Below, in pieces: positions 45,514-55,115 of a stretch of 64,000 nt of DNA. The stretch covers positions 39,877 to 103,876 of the forward strand of contig CANQFM010000005.1 of NCBI GenBank assembly GCA_947598825.1. The letters are read 5' to 3'. Each line of letters starts with the position of its first letter. The first letter of the stretch is position 1. The translations under genes and the position numbers were made by a program. The notes under the pieces are model-generated. The model was not told where the DNA came from. It saw only the letters and a program-made list of their open reading frames with translations, and made no database searches. This DNA comes from an uncultured Eisenbergiella sp. GTDB taxonomy: Bacteria; Bacillota; Clostridia; Lachnospirales; Lachnospiraceae.

Positions 45514-46750
45514 AAAAAAGCTGCTTGCAGCATTGGTGGAGAAATATCGGAAAAGTAAGAAGGATAGCGGAACAAATGTAATTGCCAGGCGCACCCGGAT
45601 AACACCGGACAAGCTATATAAAGCATACAAACAAAATGACGGCGATCTGGAAAAGATCGAAGCAGTAAACCAGGCGGTCTTTCAATGCCGGGAGAGAGGT
45701 TTTCTGACCTATGAGCAGGAGGGGTTCAGCAATGAGATCCGCACAATCTATCTGGTTGATGAGAAGGTTGAAGAAATTGAACGGTATTTGGAGGAAACGT
45801 ATCAGTATGAGTCGAGGTATACGACGAAACGGCGCCTCGAAGAACTGATCGCGGCATACGAAAACAGCTCCCCTGCTGCAGGTTATGAGTGCAAAAAGCT
45901 GAAACAGATGCTTAAGAAGAATCATATCCCGCAGAACTGCCTGTATCTGCAGGATATGATGAAGGCGCTTGAATTTATTGAAAAGAATGAAAGAGAACTG
46001 TTTCTTCGGGAAGCATCTATGCTGATATATGGGGATTCTAAATATCTGGAAGAAAATGTGCTACATCCGGTGTGCCGGGCGCTACGGGAATATTTGGAAC
46101 GTCCCTGTCAGGAAGGCGAGATGGAAGATGAGATTTTGGAAAAGTATCATATTGCAAGGGAAAGGCAGAAGATCAGTCTGAAGGGCAATATGACTCTTCG
46201 GATAGCAGGGCGGGAACTGGATCTTGGAACATTTTCAGACGGCGTAGAATTTTTTGCAGACGAACTGAAGCGGCTGGAATGGATCCATATCCAAACGCCT
46301 CATTTTATGACAGTTGAAAACCGGACCTCATGGCTCCGCCTGAAAATCTCTGATGCAGCGCTGTTTTATCTCGGCGGATATTGTGTGCGTTCCCAAAGGG
46401 ATTTTCTTAAAAAAGTCCGCAGGGATAATCCGAAGCTTATTTTTTGGCATTTCGGGGATATCGATGCCGGCGGGTTTTATATCCATGAGCATTTGTGCCG
46501 GATAACAGAGATCCCGTTTCGGATGTATCGAATGTCTCGAAAGGAGCTGGAAGATCCGCGTTTCCAATCCTGCCTGCGCCCATTGACACAGCAGGATCAA
46601 AACAGATTAAAATCACTGGAGCGGCAGGAAACATATAGGGAAACGATCACATATATGTTGGAGCAGAATGTGAAGCTGGAGCAGGAAGTTGTGAGCTTTT
46701 ACGAAACAGAGAATATATCCGGCATTTCTGCCGCAGAGAACGGGTTTTGA
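45500..46750 (+). CDS. jetD: Wadjet JetD, topoisomerase VI-like nuclease (DUF2220)
   Basis: A 416-residue protein from ATG 45500, chosen for AAGGAGA six bases upstream; a longer frame from 45467 lies within jetC. The N-terminal half has winged-helix segments. The C-terminal DUF2220 domain shows a toprim-like metal site IFWHFGDIDAGGFYIHEHL (about residues 312-330), with the DxD pair that cuts DNA. JetD cleaves the plasmid trapped by the JetABC motor. It completes the operon in the order A-B-C-D. Confidence 0.92.
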   Translation: METYEKKLLAALVEKYRKSKKDSGTNVIARRTRITPDKLYKAYKQNDGDLEKIEAVNQAVFQCRERGFLTYEQEGFSNEIRTIYLVDEKVEEIERYLEETYQYESRYTTKRRLEELIAAYENSSPAAGYECKKLKQMLKKNHIPQNCLYLQDMMKALEFIEKNERELFLREASMLIYGDSKYLEENVLHPVCRALREYLERPCQEGEMEDEILEKYHIARERQKISLKGNMTLRIAGRELDLGTFSDGVEFFADELKRLEWIHIQTPHFMTVENRTSWLRLKISDAALFYLGGYCVRSQRDFLKKVRRDNPKLIFWHFGDIDAGGFYIHEHLCRITEIPFRMYRMSRKELEDPRFQSCLRPLTQQDQNRLKSLERQETYRETITYMLEQNVKLEQEVVSFYETENISGISAAENGF

Positions 46751-46789
46751 GACGGTTAGAAAGGCAAAATGAAAAAATGGGAGGTAAGG

Positions 46790-46939
46790 ATGCAAATGAA
46801 AGAACCAAAATGGTTTGACCTGAATCATGATGGGGAGATCAGCCGAATGGAGCGTATATTTGGAGAAGGCATGGATGATATTGAGAAATATCAGACTTTG
46901 GAAGATGCAGGGCTTGATCCGTCCGATTTTGATTTATGA
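46790..46939 (+). CDS. 49-residue protein with EF-hand loop
   Basis: ATG 46790 follows GGGAGG with 5-base spacing. The short product contains DLNHDGEISRME (residues 10-21), which meets every position of the 12-residue EF-hand calcium loop, flanked by helices. The rest is acidic (DAGLDPSDFDL). It lies 39 bases after jetD and its stop overlaps the start of the DUF1848 gene (ATGA), so the two are co-translated. No signal peptide. A single EF-hand usually needs a second to bind calcium well, so it may dimerise. Confidence 0.65.
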   Translation: MQMKEPKWFDLNHDGEISRMERIFGEGMDDIEKYQTLEDAGLDPSDFDL

Positions 46940-47877
46940 ACATGCAAAAGGATCCTGCCATGCTCCTAAGCGCCAGCCGAAGAACCGATATCCCCAACTA
47001 TTATTCCGAATGGTTCTATAATCGGATCAAAGCGGGCTTCGTGTACGTCCGCAACCCGATGAACTATCGCCAGGTAAGAAAGATCTGTCTTGCTCCCGAT
47101 GTGATAGACTGCATCATATTCTGGACCAAGAACCCGATCCCTATGATGGAGAGACTTGACGAGCTGAAAGAGTATGCATATTATTTTCAATTTACGCTTA
47201 CGGGGTACGGGAAAGATGTTGAGAGAAGGCTGCCGGACAAACGCGCGGTCCTGATTCCTGCGTTCCAGAACCTGTCGAACAGAATCGGCCGGGAGAGGGT
47301 GATCTGGAGATACGATCCGATCTTTTTTTCAGAACGGTATGACAGAGGATATCATTTGGACGCGTTTAGAGACATCGCGGAGGCGCTGCGCGGATATACG
47401 GAAAAATGCGTCATAAGCTTCCTGGATATTTATCCCAAAAACAGGAAAAACATGGAACGCCTGTCATACCGTATTCCGGATGAACGGGAGATCCGGGAAT
47501 TTGCGAAGGAACTATATGAGATCGCAAGAAAAAACGGCATCGCGGTCGCCAGTTGCGCTGAGAAGATGGATCTGGAGGACTGTGGGATCGTCCATAATCG
47601 CTGTATTGACCGGGAGTTGATCGAACGGATAACCGGCCGCAGATTGAACGTAAAAAGAGATAAAAACCAGCGCGTGGAATGCGGCTGCGCGGCGAGTGTG
47701 GATATTGGCACATATAATACCTGCGGAAATGGCTGCGCGTATTGTTATGCAAATCACAGCGCGAACCTTGTAAAATCGAATATTTTGAAATACGATCCTG
47801 CTTCGCCGATCCTTTGCGGCCGGATCGAGGGGGAGGCAGAAGGAACGTCAATCATCAGAAGAGGAACCGCCTTATAG
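46936..47877 (+). CDS. DUF1848 protein with cysteine cluster
   Basis: A 313-residue protein starting in the overlap with the EF-hand micro-gene. The N-terminus reads SASRRTDIPNYYSEWFYNRI followed by VRNPMNYRQV and CIIFWTKNP, the hallmark of DUF1848. Near the C-terminus CGCAASVDIGTYNTCGNGCA plus YCYANHS gives a Cys-rich site likely to hold an iron-sulphur cluster. The fold is TIM-barrel-like and has been suspected to be radical-SAM related. The reaction is unknown. It ends the Wadjet transcript; no direct link to defence is known to me. Confidence 0.9.
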   Translation: MNMQKDPAMLLSASRRTDIPNYYSEWFYNRIKAGFVYVRNPMNYRQVRKICLAPDVIDCIIFWTKNPIPMMERLDELKEYAYYFQFTLTGYGKDVERRLPDKRAVLIPAFQNLSNRIGRERVIWRYDPIFFSERYDRGYHLDAFRDIAEALRGYTEKCVISFLDIYPKNRKNMERLSYRIPDEREIREFAKELYEIARKNGIAVASCAEKMDLEDCGIVHNRCIDRELIERITGRRLNVKRDKNQRVECGCAASVDIGTYNTCGNGCAYCYANHSANLVKSNILKYDPASPILCGRIEGEAEGTSIIRRGTAL

Positions 47878-47919
47878 CTGTTCTTGGTAAGTGCCTATGA
47901 AAGAATTATGTAAAACAGG

Positions 47920-47949
47920 TTGATAAAAGCACCTGCTTTCGACTATAAT
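47920..47949 (+). promoter_or_regulatory. Promoter of the DUF4143 ATPase gene
   Basis: TTGATA (47920-47925), 18 bases, TATAAT (47944-47949), 40 bases before the GTG start. Confidence 0.7.
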
Positions 47950-47988
47950 AATATTAGATATTAAATCAGCCGAAGGGAGTGCTGCATT

Positions 47989-49212
47989 GTGTATATCAAT
48001 AGACACGCGGAAAAAACTGTACAGGAGTTGGCGCAAATGTTTGGGGCCGTTCTGGTTGCCGGACCGAGACAGGTTGGCAAAACCACCATGTTAGCGCAAT
48101 TGACAGGCGGGATGAATTGCGCCACATTGGACGATCCTATACTCCGGGCAAGCGCCGAGGAGGAAAGCGGAACCTTTTTTAAGGATAATCCGCCGCCTGT
48201 GTTTGTGGATGAAATTCAAAAGGCACCGGCTTTATTTGAGCAGATCAAACTTTTTCTTGATCGGGATCGCAAAAAGGGTCAGTTCTTTCTGTGCGGCTCT
48301 CAGCAATTCAAAATGATGAAGGGAGTAAGCGAATCCCTGGCCGGACGCATTGGGCTTGTCACGTTGCTTGGATTCTCTCTGCGTGAGTCCCACGGAATTG
48401 CATTTGACGCCCCGTTTCTGCCTACAGAGGAATATTTTTCACAGCGAAAACTGCACACGGCGGACATTTCTTACGATGAGGTGTGGAATACGATTCACCG
48501 TGGCTCCATGCCGGAGCTGCAGGACAATCCCGATTTCAACTGGCAGATGTTTTACGGTGCGTATGTACGCACTTACATGGAACGTGATGTGCGGGAACTG
48601 TCGGAAATTGGGGACACCGTAAAATTTACAAAGTTCATGGTGGCGGTCGCCGCTTCCACGGGACAGCTTTTGAACCTGTCGTCATTGGCAAGAGACGTCG
48701 GCATCAGCCAGCCCACTGCAGAACGCTGGCTCTCGATTCTCGTGGCGTCCAACCTTGTATATCTGCTTCAGCCATATTTCAATAACATTACAAAGAGAGC
48801 GGTTAAAACGCCGAAGTTGTATTTTCTTGACACGGGACTTGCCGCCTATCTGACCAAATGGAACACACCGGACGTCCTGAAAAACGGTGCGATGGCGGGA
48901 GCATTTTTTGAGAGCTTTGTGGTATCTGAGATCGTGAAGAGTTATTACAATCGGGGAATTTTGGAACTTCCGCTGTACTTCTACCGCGACAAGGATATGA
49001 ATGAGATTGATTTGCTGATCGAGGAAAACGGGATTCTCTATCCGATTGAAATGAAAAAGCACGCCGATCCGCAGAAAAAAGATATAGATGCCTTTGACCT
49101 GCTGGATAAGATTCCGAACGTAAAGCGCGGTTCGGGTGGAGTGATCTGCCTGTACGATAAGCTCATAACCCTTCGGGGAGAAGACAAAATAATCCCTGTG
49201 AATTTTCTGTGA
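47989..49212 (+). CDS. AAA_14/DUF4143 ATPase
   Basis: A 407-residue protein starting at GTG 47989, with GGGAG upstream. Walker A is GPRQVGKTTML (near residue 25) and Walker B VFVDEIQKAP (near residue 72). A winged helix (LARDVGISQPTAERWL) follows, then the DUF4143 C-terminal domain with NEIDLLIEENGILYPIEMK, a PD-(D/E)xK-like strand pattern. This family is widespread in bacteria and archaea and its role is poorly known; many members are linked with toxin-antitoxin-like or mobile behaviour. It is monocistronic here or joined with the next small membrane protein. Confidence 0.92.
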   Translation: MYINRHAEKTVQELAQMFGAVLVAGPRQVGKTTMLAQLTGGMNCATLDDPILRASAEEESGTFFKDNPPPVFVDEIQKAPALFEQIKLFLDRDRKKGQFFLCGSQQFKMMKGVSESLAGRIGLVTLLGFSLRESHGIAFDAPFLPTEEYFSQRKLHTADISYDEVWNTIHRGSMPELQDNPDFNWQMFYGAYVRTYMERDVRELSEIGDTVKFTKFMVAVAASTGQLLNLSSLARDVGISQPTAERWLSILVASNLVYLLQPYFNNITKRAVKTPKLYFLDTGLAAYLTKWNTPDVLKNGAMAGAFFESFVVSEIVKSYYNRGILELPLYFYRDKDMNEIDLLIEENGILYPIEMKKHADPQKKDIDAFDLLDKIPNVKRGSGGVICLYDKLITLRGEDKIIPVNFL

Positions 49213-49236
49213 TGCAAACGGGAACAGAGGAGTATT

Positions 49237-49800
49237 ATGCCGGAACATCAAGCAATAGACGGGAAAGAAAAAACGCATAAAATATTTATGATTATCGCCA
49301 TAGTTATTGCAGCGCTTTTAGTTTTTGGCGGTATTCTGATCATTTGGCTATTTTTCGATCCCGATTGGAAATCGGGAATTGATGGAAACCGCATTAACTT
49401 TAAAACGCCATGCAGTCTCATAGAGTTGATAAATGGAAAAGCCGGGAAAAAGGATTCAGAGGAAGAATTTGGGACTGTTTTATATTATTATGAAAATAGA
49501 ACGCTTTTCGATATTGATGATTGCGAGATAAGCTATTATGGCGGCATGTTTGGCGGGGTGAATCAGATCAAGGCTGACATTCCGATTAATGGAGATGCTG
49601 AGGATGAGTTTGAAAAGATTGTCGGCGTTATGATCGATTCCTATTCAGAAAGACGAGGCTTTTACCAAAAGGAGGACGTCGTTAATAGTGATTCATTAAG
49701 GACAGTTTCCTTTGGCACGAATTTGGGCGCCGTCGGGATAAGCGTATCGATTGAACTGCTTCAGGATAAAATTACCATTGAGGAAAGCGCGGCCTATTAA
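49237..49800 (+). CDS. Small single-pass membrane protein, unknown
   Basis: A 187-residue protein with GAGG upstream of ATG 49237. One membrane helix (IFMIIAIVIAALLVFGGILI, about residues 16-35) anchors an extracytoplasmic or cytoplasmic domain of about 145 residues rich in short strands (CEISYYGGMFGGVNQIKADI). No lipobox. No family recognised. It follows the DUF4143 gene by 24 bases and may be co-transcribed. Confidence 0.65.
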   Translation: MPEHQAIDGKEKTHKIFMIIAIVIAALLVFGGILIIWLFFDPDWKSGIDGNRINFKTPCSLIELINGKAGKKDSEEEFGTVLYYYENRTLFDIDDCEISYYGGMFGGVNQIKADIPINGDAEDEFEKIVGVMIDSYSERRGFYQKEDVVNSDSLRTVSFGTNLGAVGISVSIELLQDKITIEESAAY

Positions 49801-49878
49801 TTTCCATATAATAAGCGTGATTTGTAACAGCCTCGTTGTACTTTTGCATAAAGAAAAAGAACATTTGAGCGGGAGCGG

Positions 49879-49907
49879 TTGTCAATGAGGGAAAAACATG
49901 ATATGAT
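49879..49907 (+). promoter_or_regulatory. Promoter of the surface-protein gene
   Basis: TTGTCA (49879-49884), 17 bases, TATGAT (49902-49907), about 99 bases before ATG 50006. Confidence 0.65.
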
Positions 49908-50005
49908 AAAGACCTTAAAACAGTTGCGGATTGCCTTTTTGCAGATATTCTGAACAAGGGCTGCTTCATGCCGCAATGCTGATCATAAAATTAGGGAGAC
50001 AGGTT

Positions 50006-53000
50006 ATGAGACGACGTGCAGGGGCTATTTTTCTGGCATTGATGATGGTATTGACCGCGCTGCCGATGGGCGTTTTGGCGGCATCCCCGGATCCTGGGGC
50101 TGCGCAGATTCAGGACAACGCGACGGCAGATCCGGCGGGATCCACGGAAGGGTCGGCGGAAGAGGAAGGAACGGTCGGCGGGTCTGACGTTGGGGGCCAG
50201 GGAGAGTCCTACGGGACAACAGAGGATATCGGCGAGCCTTCCGTACCCTCTGAAACCGCGGTGACAGACGAGGTTTCCACGCCTTCTGTGACGGAAGCGA
50301 CCGATGGGCCCGTGACGCCTTCCGGGACAAGGGAGAGCGACGAGGTAGAGAGCCTTATCGGGACAGTGGATGCCGATGAGACGGAGATTTTTTCCGGGAC
50401 AGTGGATGCAGGCGAGACAGAGGTCCTTCCGGGGACAGAGGAAACGGAAGAGGTTCCTGAGACTTCCGGGACATTGACTGCCGGGGAAGATACAGTGCCG
50501 GAAACCGAAATAGAGACGGAAACGGAGACCGAAACCGAAACGGAGACCGAAACAGCGGATCTGATGGCCATGACGCTGGACACCGGGATCATGCCCCTGT
50601 CTGATGACATTGGTCTTGTATCAGTGAAATATTGGGACTCGGGCGCGCTCATTACGGACGCTATGAATGAGCGCTACGTTTTTTCGGCTACCGTGAAAAA
50701 AGGGTTTGAACCGGGCAACTATGAGTATACGCTGACGGTGGATGGCGAGCCGGTCAATCTCGGCGAGATGCATGTGAAGGAGAGCAGCCCTTATAGTCTT
50801 TATGATTATCTGTGGTGGCCGGGCACCGGTGTCAACAAAGGGGGAGTGTACACTCTAGAGGTAAAAGAAACCGGTTCCCCCGGGAACAGCGACTCAAAGA
50901 GCGTTGAGATCTATCAGGTCACTTTCGACGCCGGAGAGGGAAGTTTTGAAAATGGTAAAAAGCAACTTACTTCTTATGGCATGAAGGACAGCCGCTGGGA
51001 GAAGTATGGCCTTTCTTCTACCCCCAAACTGGAAAGCGAAGGGAATTTTTACGGTTATCTGGGATGGGCCAAAACATCTGGCGTGACGAATTACAGCGGG
51101 ATTATCAATACTTTGGAGGGGGTGCTGGAGGGCGTTGGCGGCTATGAAGTTACGGTTTATGCCGCCTATGGCCAACAGTCCGTCCGGCAATTACAGATCT
51201 GGGCCAGCGAGCAGAGCGGAACCCATGTAGACAAACTGGATGTTGGGGATGTGGCGGTTGGAGCGGCCGGTTCCAAGGGGCTGTGGATCGTCAATACCGG
51301 TAATCAGCCGTGGACGAATGTCCGGATCGTTTCCATTCCTGAAGGCTTCCAATTTAGCAGCGATTCGGGAGTGTACAAAGCGGGCGAGTCTTTGGGCGAC
51401 CTGAAGGAGCACGATGCGCGCATTAAGCTGACTGTCGGACCGGCGCCCGGCGCCGGCATCGGCAGCTATCAGGGATCGGCCTGGGTTTATGCGGATTATA
51501 ACGCGGGATCTCGACCGGGAATGTATTCTTTGACGCTGTCAATGCGGATCGTCGGCGGCAAGGCGACCGTTACGGCTTCCAATCTGGAGAAAAAATACGG
51601 GGAGACAAAGAGCGCGGCGGATGTACCCTTTACCATAGATCCCGCAGGGTATACTCTGAACAGTCTGGGCGTTACCCTGACCAGCGAAGGGTTTAGCGCT
51701 GACGCGAAGGTCGGCGAATATGACATCGCTTTGAAAAATAACGCTGGTCAATATTCGGTTGAGCTCAAAGGCGGCGCAAAGGTGCGGGTATCCAGGGCTA
51801 CGCCAGCAAACGGCGGAGTAAACGCCACTGGTTTGTTTGAAGGGCAGAAGCTTTCCGAGTCCCGTCTGTCCGGCACCTTTACCAATCCGTATACCGGGGC
51901 GCTGGTCACCGGCGATCTGACATGGGATGAGGCGGACGAGGTCCTGAACCAGTCGGGTTCCCATAAGTGGAAATTCGTCCCCTCCGGCGATGATGAGGGA
52001 AATTATGAGTCTGTGACCGGTACGGTTGAGGTCAGAGTGGGTACAAGGAAACCTACTGTGATCAGCCTGGAGGGCGGAACGACATTTACTTATAACGGAA
52101 AAGCGCAGGGGCTGCATTTTACATCCGATCGGAAAAATGACAGCACTCCCATTGAGGTACAGTATGAAGTAGACGGGGAGTGGACCACGACCCCGCCCAG
52201 GAATGCGGGCCAATACCGGGTGCGGGCAGAGATCGCTGCGACGGACGAATACGCGCAGGATGATCATGAAGAGACTCTGACGATCGAAAAAGCAAAGATC
52301 ACGCCCCTGGCTGAGCTGATGACCAAGAAGGTATATGACGGGACGACCGATGCGGCGATCACAAAGATAATATTGCAGGGCCGCGTCGGCGGCGATGACG
52401 TTTCCGTGGAAGCGGTTGCCGCTTATAATGTTAAAGATGTCGGATCTAATGTGATCACTGTTACTTACGGCGAACTTACCGGAAGGGACGCAGGCAATTA
52501 CGAACTGACCCGTACGACCTCCCGCGATTCCGGCACGATCATCACGAAGGCTATCGAAATCAAAGCGGAGGAGATCAAAAAAGAGTATGGGAAGGAGCTG
52601 ATCCTGACCGGGGAGAAGTTCACCGCCAATACGAATCCCCAAAAGAGCCTTGTAAAGGGAGAGGCCCTGACGGATATCCATGTGGAGTATGCCTCCCAGG
52701 GTACGGCGTCTGCGGCGGACGCGGGCACCTATCCGGTGACCGCCAGAGCCCATGAAGGCAACTATACCACGGGAGAATATAACGGCGCAAAGGCAGGAGA
52801 TCCTGTCAACGTAGGGAACATGGAAGTCGTTCCGGTCACGCCTGTGGTCTCGTCTGCCGGCGTTTCGGCGGGAGAGGGTAAAAAAGGCGGCAGGCTGAAG
52901 GACGTGGCCCTCAACGGAACTTTTGTCAATCCTCATAACGCTTCCATGATCGTAGAAGGCACGCTGGAGTGGGTCGATCCGGAGGCAACGTTGCCAGAAA

Positions 53001-55024
53001 ATGAGGACACCTATGAGGCGGAATGGAAGTTTACACCTTCCGACAAAAACAACTATAAAGAGGGAGTTACCGGCAAGGTAACGGTCACTCTGCTGGATAA
53101 GGATACGATTCCTGTGACGGCAGAGAACAGATCGGAGGCTTATGACGGGAAACCCCATAGCATTGACGCCAAAGTGGTCAGCAGCGATGATGAAGATAAG
53201 GTCGATCTGGTGGTCGAGTACCGGCTTCACAAGGATATCGTCATGATGGCGATAGCGGCGGAGAGAAGTTCCCATGACGATTTTACCACAGAGCCGCCTG
53301 TTGACGCGGGTACCTACGATGTGCATGTGCATGTTAACGTACGGCCGGAATATGCGGATGACTATGCCGACAACCTGCTGCAGCCTACCCTTATCATCAC
53401 TCCTGCGCTGCCGGATATGACCGACGTTGAGGCGAAGGGCGGACCTGTCAAAGAGGGAACGCCGCTGACAGAGGTAGAACTGGACGGCGCTAAGGGCGTA
53501 GACCAGAATCCTTTGAAGGGGACTTTTCACTGGGACGATCCCAATATCGTTGTGAAGGAAGAATGGGATTATCAGTGGACATTCACGCCGGACGATCCAA
53601 ATTACAGCGAGGTTGCGGGCAGCACCAGGATCAAGCTGGCGGAAGATTCCCGGACCATTTCGGCTACCGTCTATAACCTGCCTGGCAGCCAGGGATATGA
53701 CGACTACGCGGTGGTGGATATTGAAAAAAGCGGATTGACGGCAGGCGACAGTATTCTCTTCTATCGGGACGGGGAGGAAACTCATCCGGAGAATGAGCCT
53801 GTGACGGTTACTGAGGCGGATATTGAGGCCGGTACGATAAAAGTAACGTTGGACAGTGATGCCCTGGATGCAGAAGGCGGAAGCCTTTACGTCAAGATCG
53901 CCAACAGCTCCAAACACAAGGCGACGCCGGTAAAATATCCGGCGGAACTGAACTTTACAGCCCCTGCGACCCTGACGGTTTCTGAGGGTGAGGAGAAGGA
54001 ACTGGATATTGAGATCGCGGAGGGTTATGAAGACTACACGGTATCTGTCACGGCCAATACGGGCGACTTTGCTTCTGTCAGGGACGGCGGTTCTCTGAAC
54101 GCGGTCGTCGTCGGAAACCGCGAAGGGAGTACCACCGTTCAGGTGACGGTCGTTTTCCCGCATCCCGATCAGGAGAATTTCCCCGGACAGTCGATCACTC
54201 TCACCAGGACAATCAACGTGATGGTGAAAGGCCGGACGGGAGATGCGGAAGTGGAGGTCCAGCCTGAGGCGGGCGCTCCTGCGGTAACTCTGTCGCCCCA
54301 GGATGTAGAGAATGGGGTTTTGACGGACGAGGACAGGAGAGAGATGGAGCAGGGCGTAGACGTCCTCATTTCCCTGATCGTCAAGAATGCTGACAATACT
54401 GTCCCCGAAACGGACAAGGAGGAGGCGAAGAAGTGTATTGACACGCAGCTTCCGGGCTTTACGGTAGGACAGTATTTGGATATTTCGATTTTGAAGACTG
54501 TTGGTGAGAAACAAAAAACGGTTGAGAGTACGAGCCAGCCCATTACCCTGGTCATTTCAGTGCCGGATGCGCTTCGGGCACAGGGACGTACTTACCGGAT
54601 CATTCGCGTACACGATGGCGTTGCAGTTGTGCTGGAAGATCTGGACAGCGATCCTGATACGATCACGATCCAGACCGACCGGTTCTCCACCTATGTCATT
54701 GCTTACCGCGATCCGGTCCCGACAACGCCTCAACCGTCTACTCCGTCGGGTGGAAACGCTCCTGCGGGAGATAATAATACAGCAGGTAATCCTGCGGGAA
54801 CTCCCGTTACTGCCAATCCCATTACCGGAAATACCGTTACGGCAGGAACTCCTGCAGGAAATGGGGGCGCGGGAAATACGGCTGCGGCAGACGCTGCCGG
54901 AGGCCCGCCGACCGGAGATACCGGCGCGCCGCTTTTGTGGACTGTTTTGTGTTTGCTTTCTGCCGTCGCGCTTTGCCTGAGCGCGGCCCGCGGTCTGACA
55001 GGGCGCAGGGAGCATGACCGCTGA
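50006..55024 (+). CDS. Cell-wall-anchored repeat protein (MBG/YDG-like domains)
   Basis: A 1672-residue protein; ATG 50006 is chosen because GGGAG is 7 bases upstream and a signal peptide starts there (AIFLALMMVLTALPMGVLAA). Residues 25-190 are a Thr/Glu/Gly-rich stalk including a Glu-Thr repeat. Then come an InlB-like strand (VTFDAGEGSFENGKKQL, near 303), an MBG-like repeat (VTASNLEKKYGETKSA, near 518), a YDG-like repeat (KVYDGTTDAAITKI, near 774) and further beta-sandwich units. The end is GPPTGDTG, a hydrophobic helix and a basic tail: a sortase signal variant. It should be displayed on the wall, perhaps for adhesion. Its long length and repeats are typical. Confidence 0.88.
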   Translation: MRRRAGAIFLALMMVLTALPMGVLAASPDPGAAQIQDNATADPAGSTEGSAEEEGTVGGSDVGGQGESYGTTEDIGEPSVPSETAVTDEVSTPSVTEATDGPVTPSGTRESDEVESLIGTVDADETEIFSGTVDAGETEVLPGTEETEEVPETSGTLTAGEDTVPETEIETETETETETETETADLMAMTLDTGIMPLSDDIGLVSVKYWDSGALITDAMNERYVFSATVKKGFEPGNYEYTLTVDGEPVNLGEMHVKESSPYSLYDYLWWPGTGVNKGGVYTLEVKETGSPGNSDSKSVEIYQVTFDAGEGSFENGKKQLTSYGMKDSRWEKYGLSSTPKLESEGNFYGYLGWAKTSGVTNYSGIINTLEGVLEGVGGYEVTVYAAYGQQSVRQLQIWASEQSGTHVDKLDVGDVAVGAAGSKGLWIVNTGNQPWTNVRIVSIPEGFQFSSDSGVYKAGESLGDLKEHDARIKLTVGPAPGAGIGSYQGSAWVYADYNAGSRPGMYSLTLSMRIVGGKATVTASNLEKKYGETKSAADVPFTIDPAGYTLNSLGVTLTSEGFSADAKVGEYDIALKNNAGQYSVELKGGAKVRVSRATPANGGVNATGLFEGQKLSESRLSGTFTNPYTGALVTGDLTWDEADEVLNQSGSHKWKFVPSGDDEGNYESVTGTVEVRVGTRKPTVISLEGGTTFTYNGKAQGLHFTSDRKNDSTPIEVQYEVDGEWTTTPPRNAGQYRVRAEIAATDEYAQDDHEETLTIEKAKITPLAELMTKKVYDGTTDAAITKIILQGRVGGDDVSVEAVAAYNVKDVGSNVITVTYGELTGRDAGNYELTRTTSRDSGTIITKAIEIKAEEIKKEYGKELILTGEKFTANTNPQKSLVKGEALTDIHVEYASQGTASAADAGTYPVTARAHEGNYTTGEYNGAKAGDPVNVGNMEVVPVTPVVSSAGVSAGEGKKGGRLKDVALNGTFVNPHNASMIVEGTLEWVDPEATLPENEDTYEAEWKFTPSDKNNYKEGVTGKVTVTLLDKDTIPVTAENRSEAYDGKPHSIDAKVVSSDDEDKVDLVVEYRLHKDIVMMAIAAERSSHDDFTTEPPVDAGTYDVHVHVNVRPEYADDYADNLLQPTLIITPALPDMTDVEAKGGPVKEGTPLTEVELDGAKGVDQNPLKGTFHWDDPNIVVKEEWDYQWTFTPDDPNYSEVAGSTRIKLAEDSRTISATVYNLPGSQGYDDYAVVDIEKSGLTAGDSILFYRDGEETHPENEPVTVTEADIEAGTIKVTLDSDALDAEGGSLYVKIANSSKHKATPVKYPAELNFTAPATLTVSEGEEKELDIEIAEGYEDYTVSVTANTGDFASVRDGGSLNAVVVGNREGSTTVQVTVVFPHPDQENFPGQSITLTRTINVMVKGRTGDAEVEVQPEAGAPAVTLSPQDVENGVLTDEDRREMEQGVDVLISLIVKNADNTVPETDKEEAKKCIDTQLPGFTVGQYLDISILKTVGEKQKTVESTSQPITLVISVPDALRAQGRTYRIIRVHDGVAVVLEDLDSDPDTITIQTDRFSTYVIAYRDPVPTTPQPSTPSGGNAPAGDNNTAGNPAGTPVTANPITGNTVTAGTPAGNGGAGNTAAADAAGGPPTGDTGAPLLWTVLCLLSAVALCLSAARGLTGRREHDR
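50503..50556 (+). repeat. Glu-Thr codon repeat in the surface protein
   Basis: Alternating GAR-ACN codons encode about 17 residues of Glu-Thr repeats. The mixed synonymous codons (GAA/GAG with ACC/ACG) mean it is not a pure DNA microsatellite, but six-base units (GAAACC/GAGACC) could still slip and vary stalk length. Confidence 0.75.
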
Positions 55025-55041
55025 CGCCGATCGGATCTTTT

Positions 55042-55074
55042 GAGGGGATGTGATATCACATCCCCTCTTTTTTT
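55042..55074 (+). terminator. Perfect 26-bp palindrome terminator
   Basis: A completely self-complementary 26-base sequence (55042-55067; arms GAGGGGATGTGA / TCACATCCCCTC) followed by seven T. It ends the surface-protein transcript and, since the reverse strand lacks a T-run, acts mainly on the plus strand. Confidence 0.92.
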
Positions 55075-55115
55075 GCATATTAATTAGGATGATAAGCAAA
55101 AAAGGAACGCAAATT

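Noticed and set aside
51539..54514. 991-residue minus-strand frame
   Set aside because: Complement of the repeat-type surface protein; long only because of biased codon use, no domains.
55050..55115. 22-residue N-terminal extension of the SpoIID-like protein
   Set aside because: Start lies inside the perfect terminator palindrome; the downstream ATG at 55116 has a proper ribosome site.
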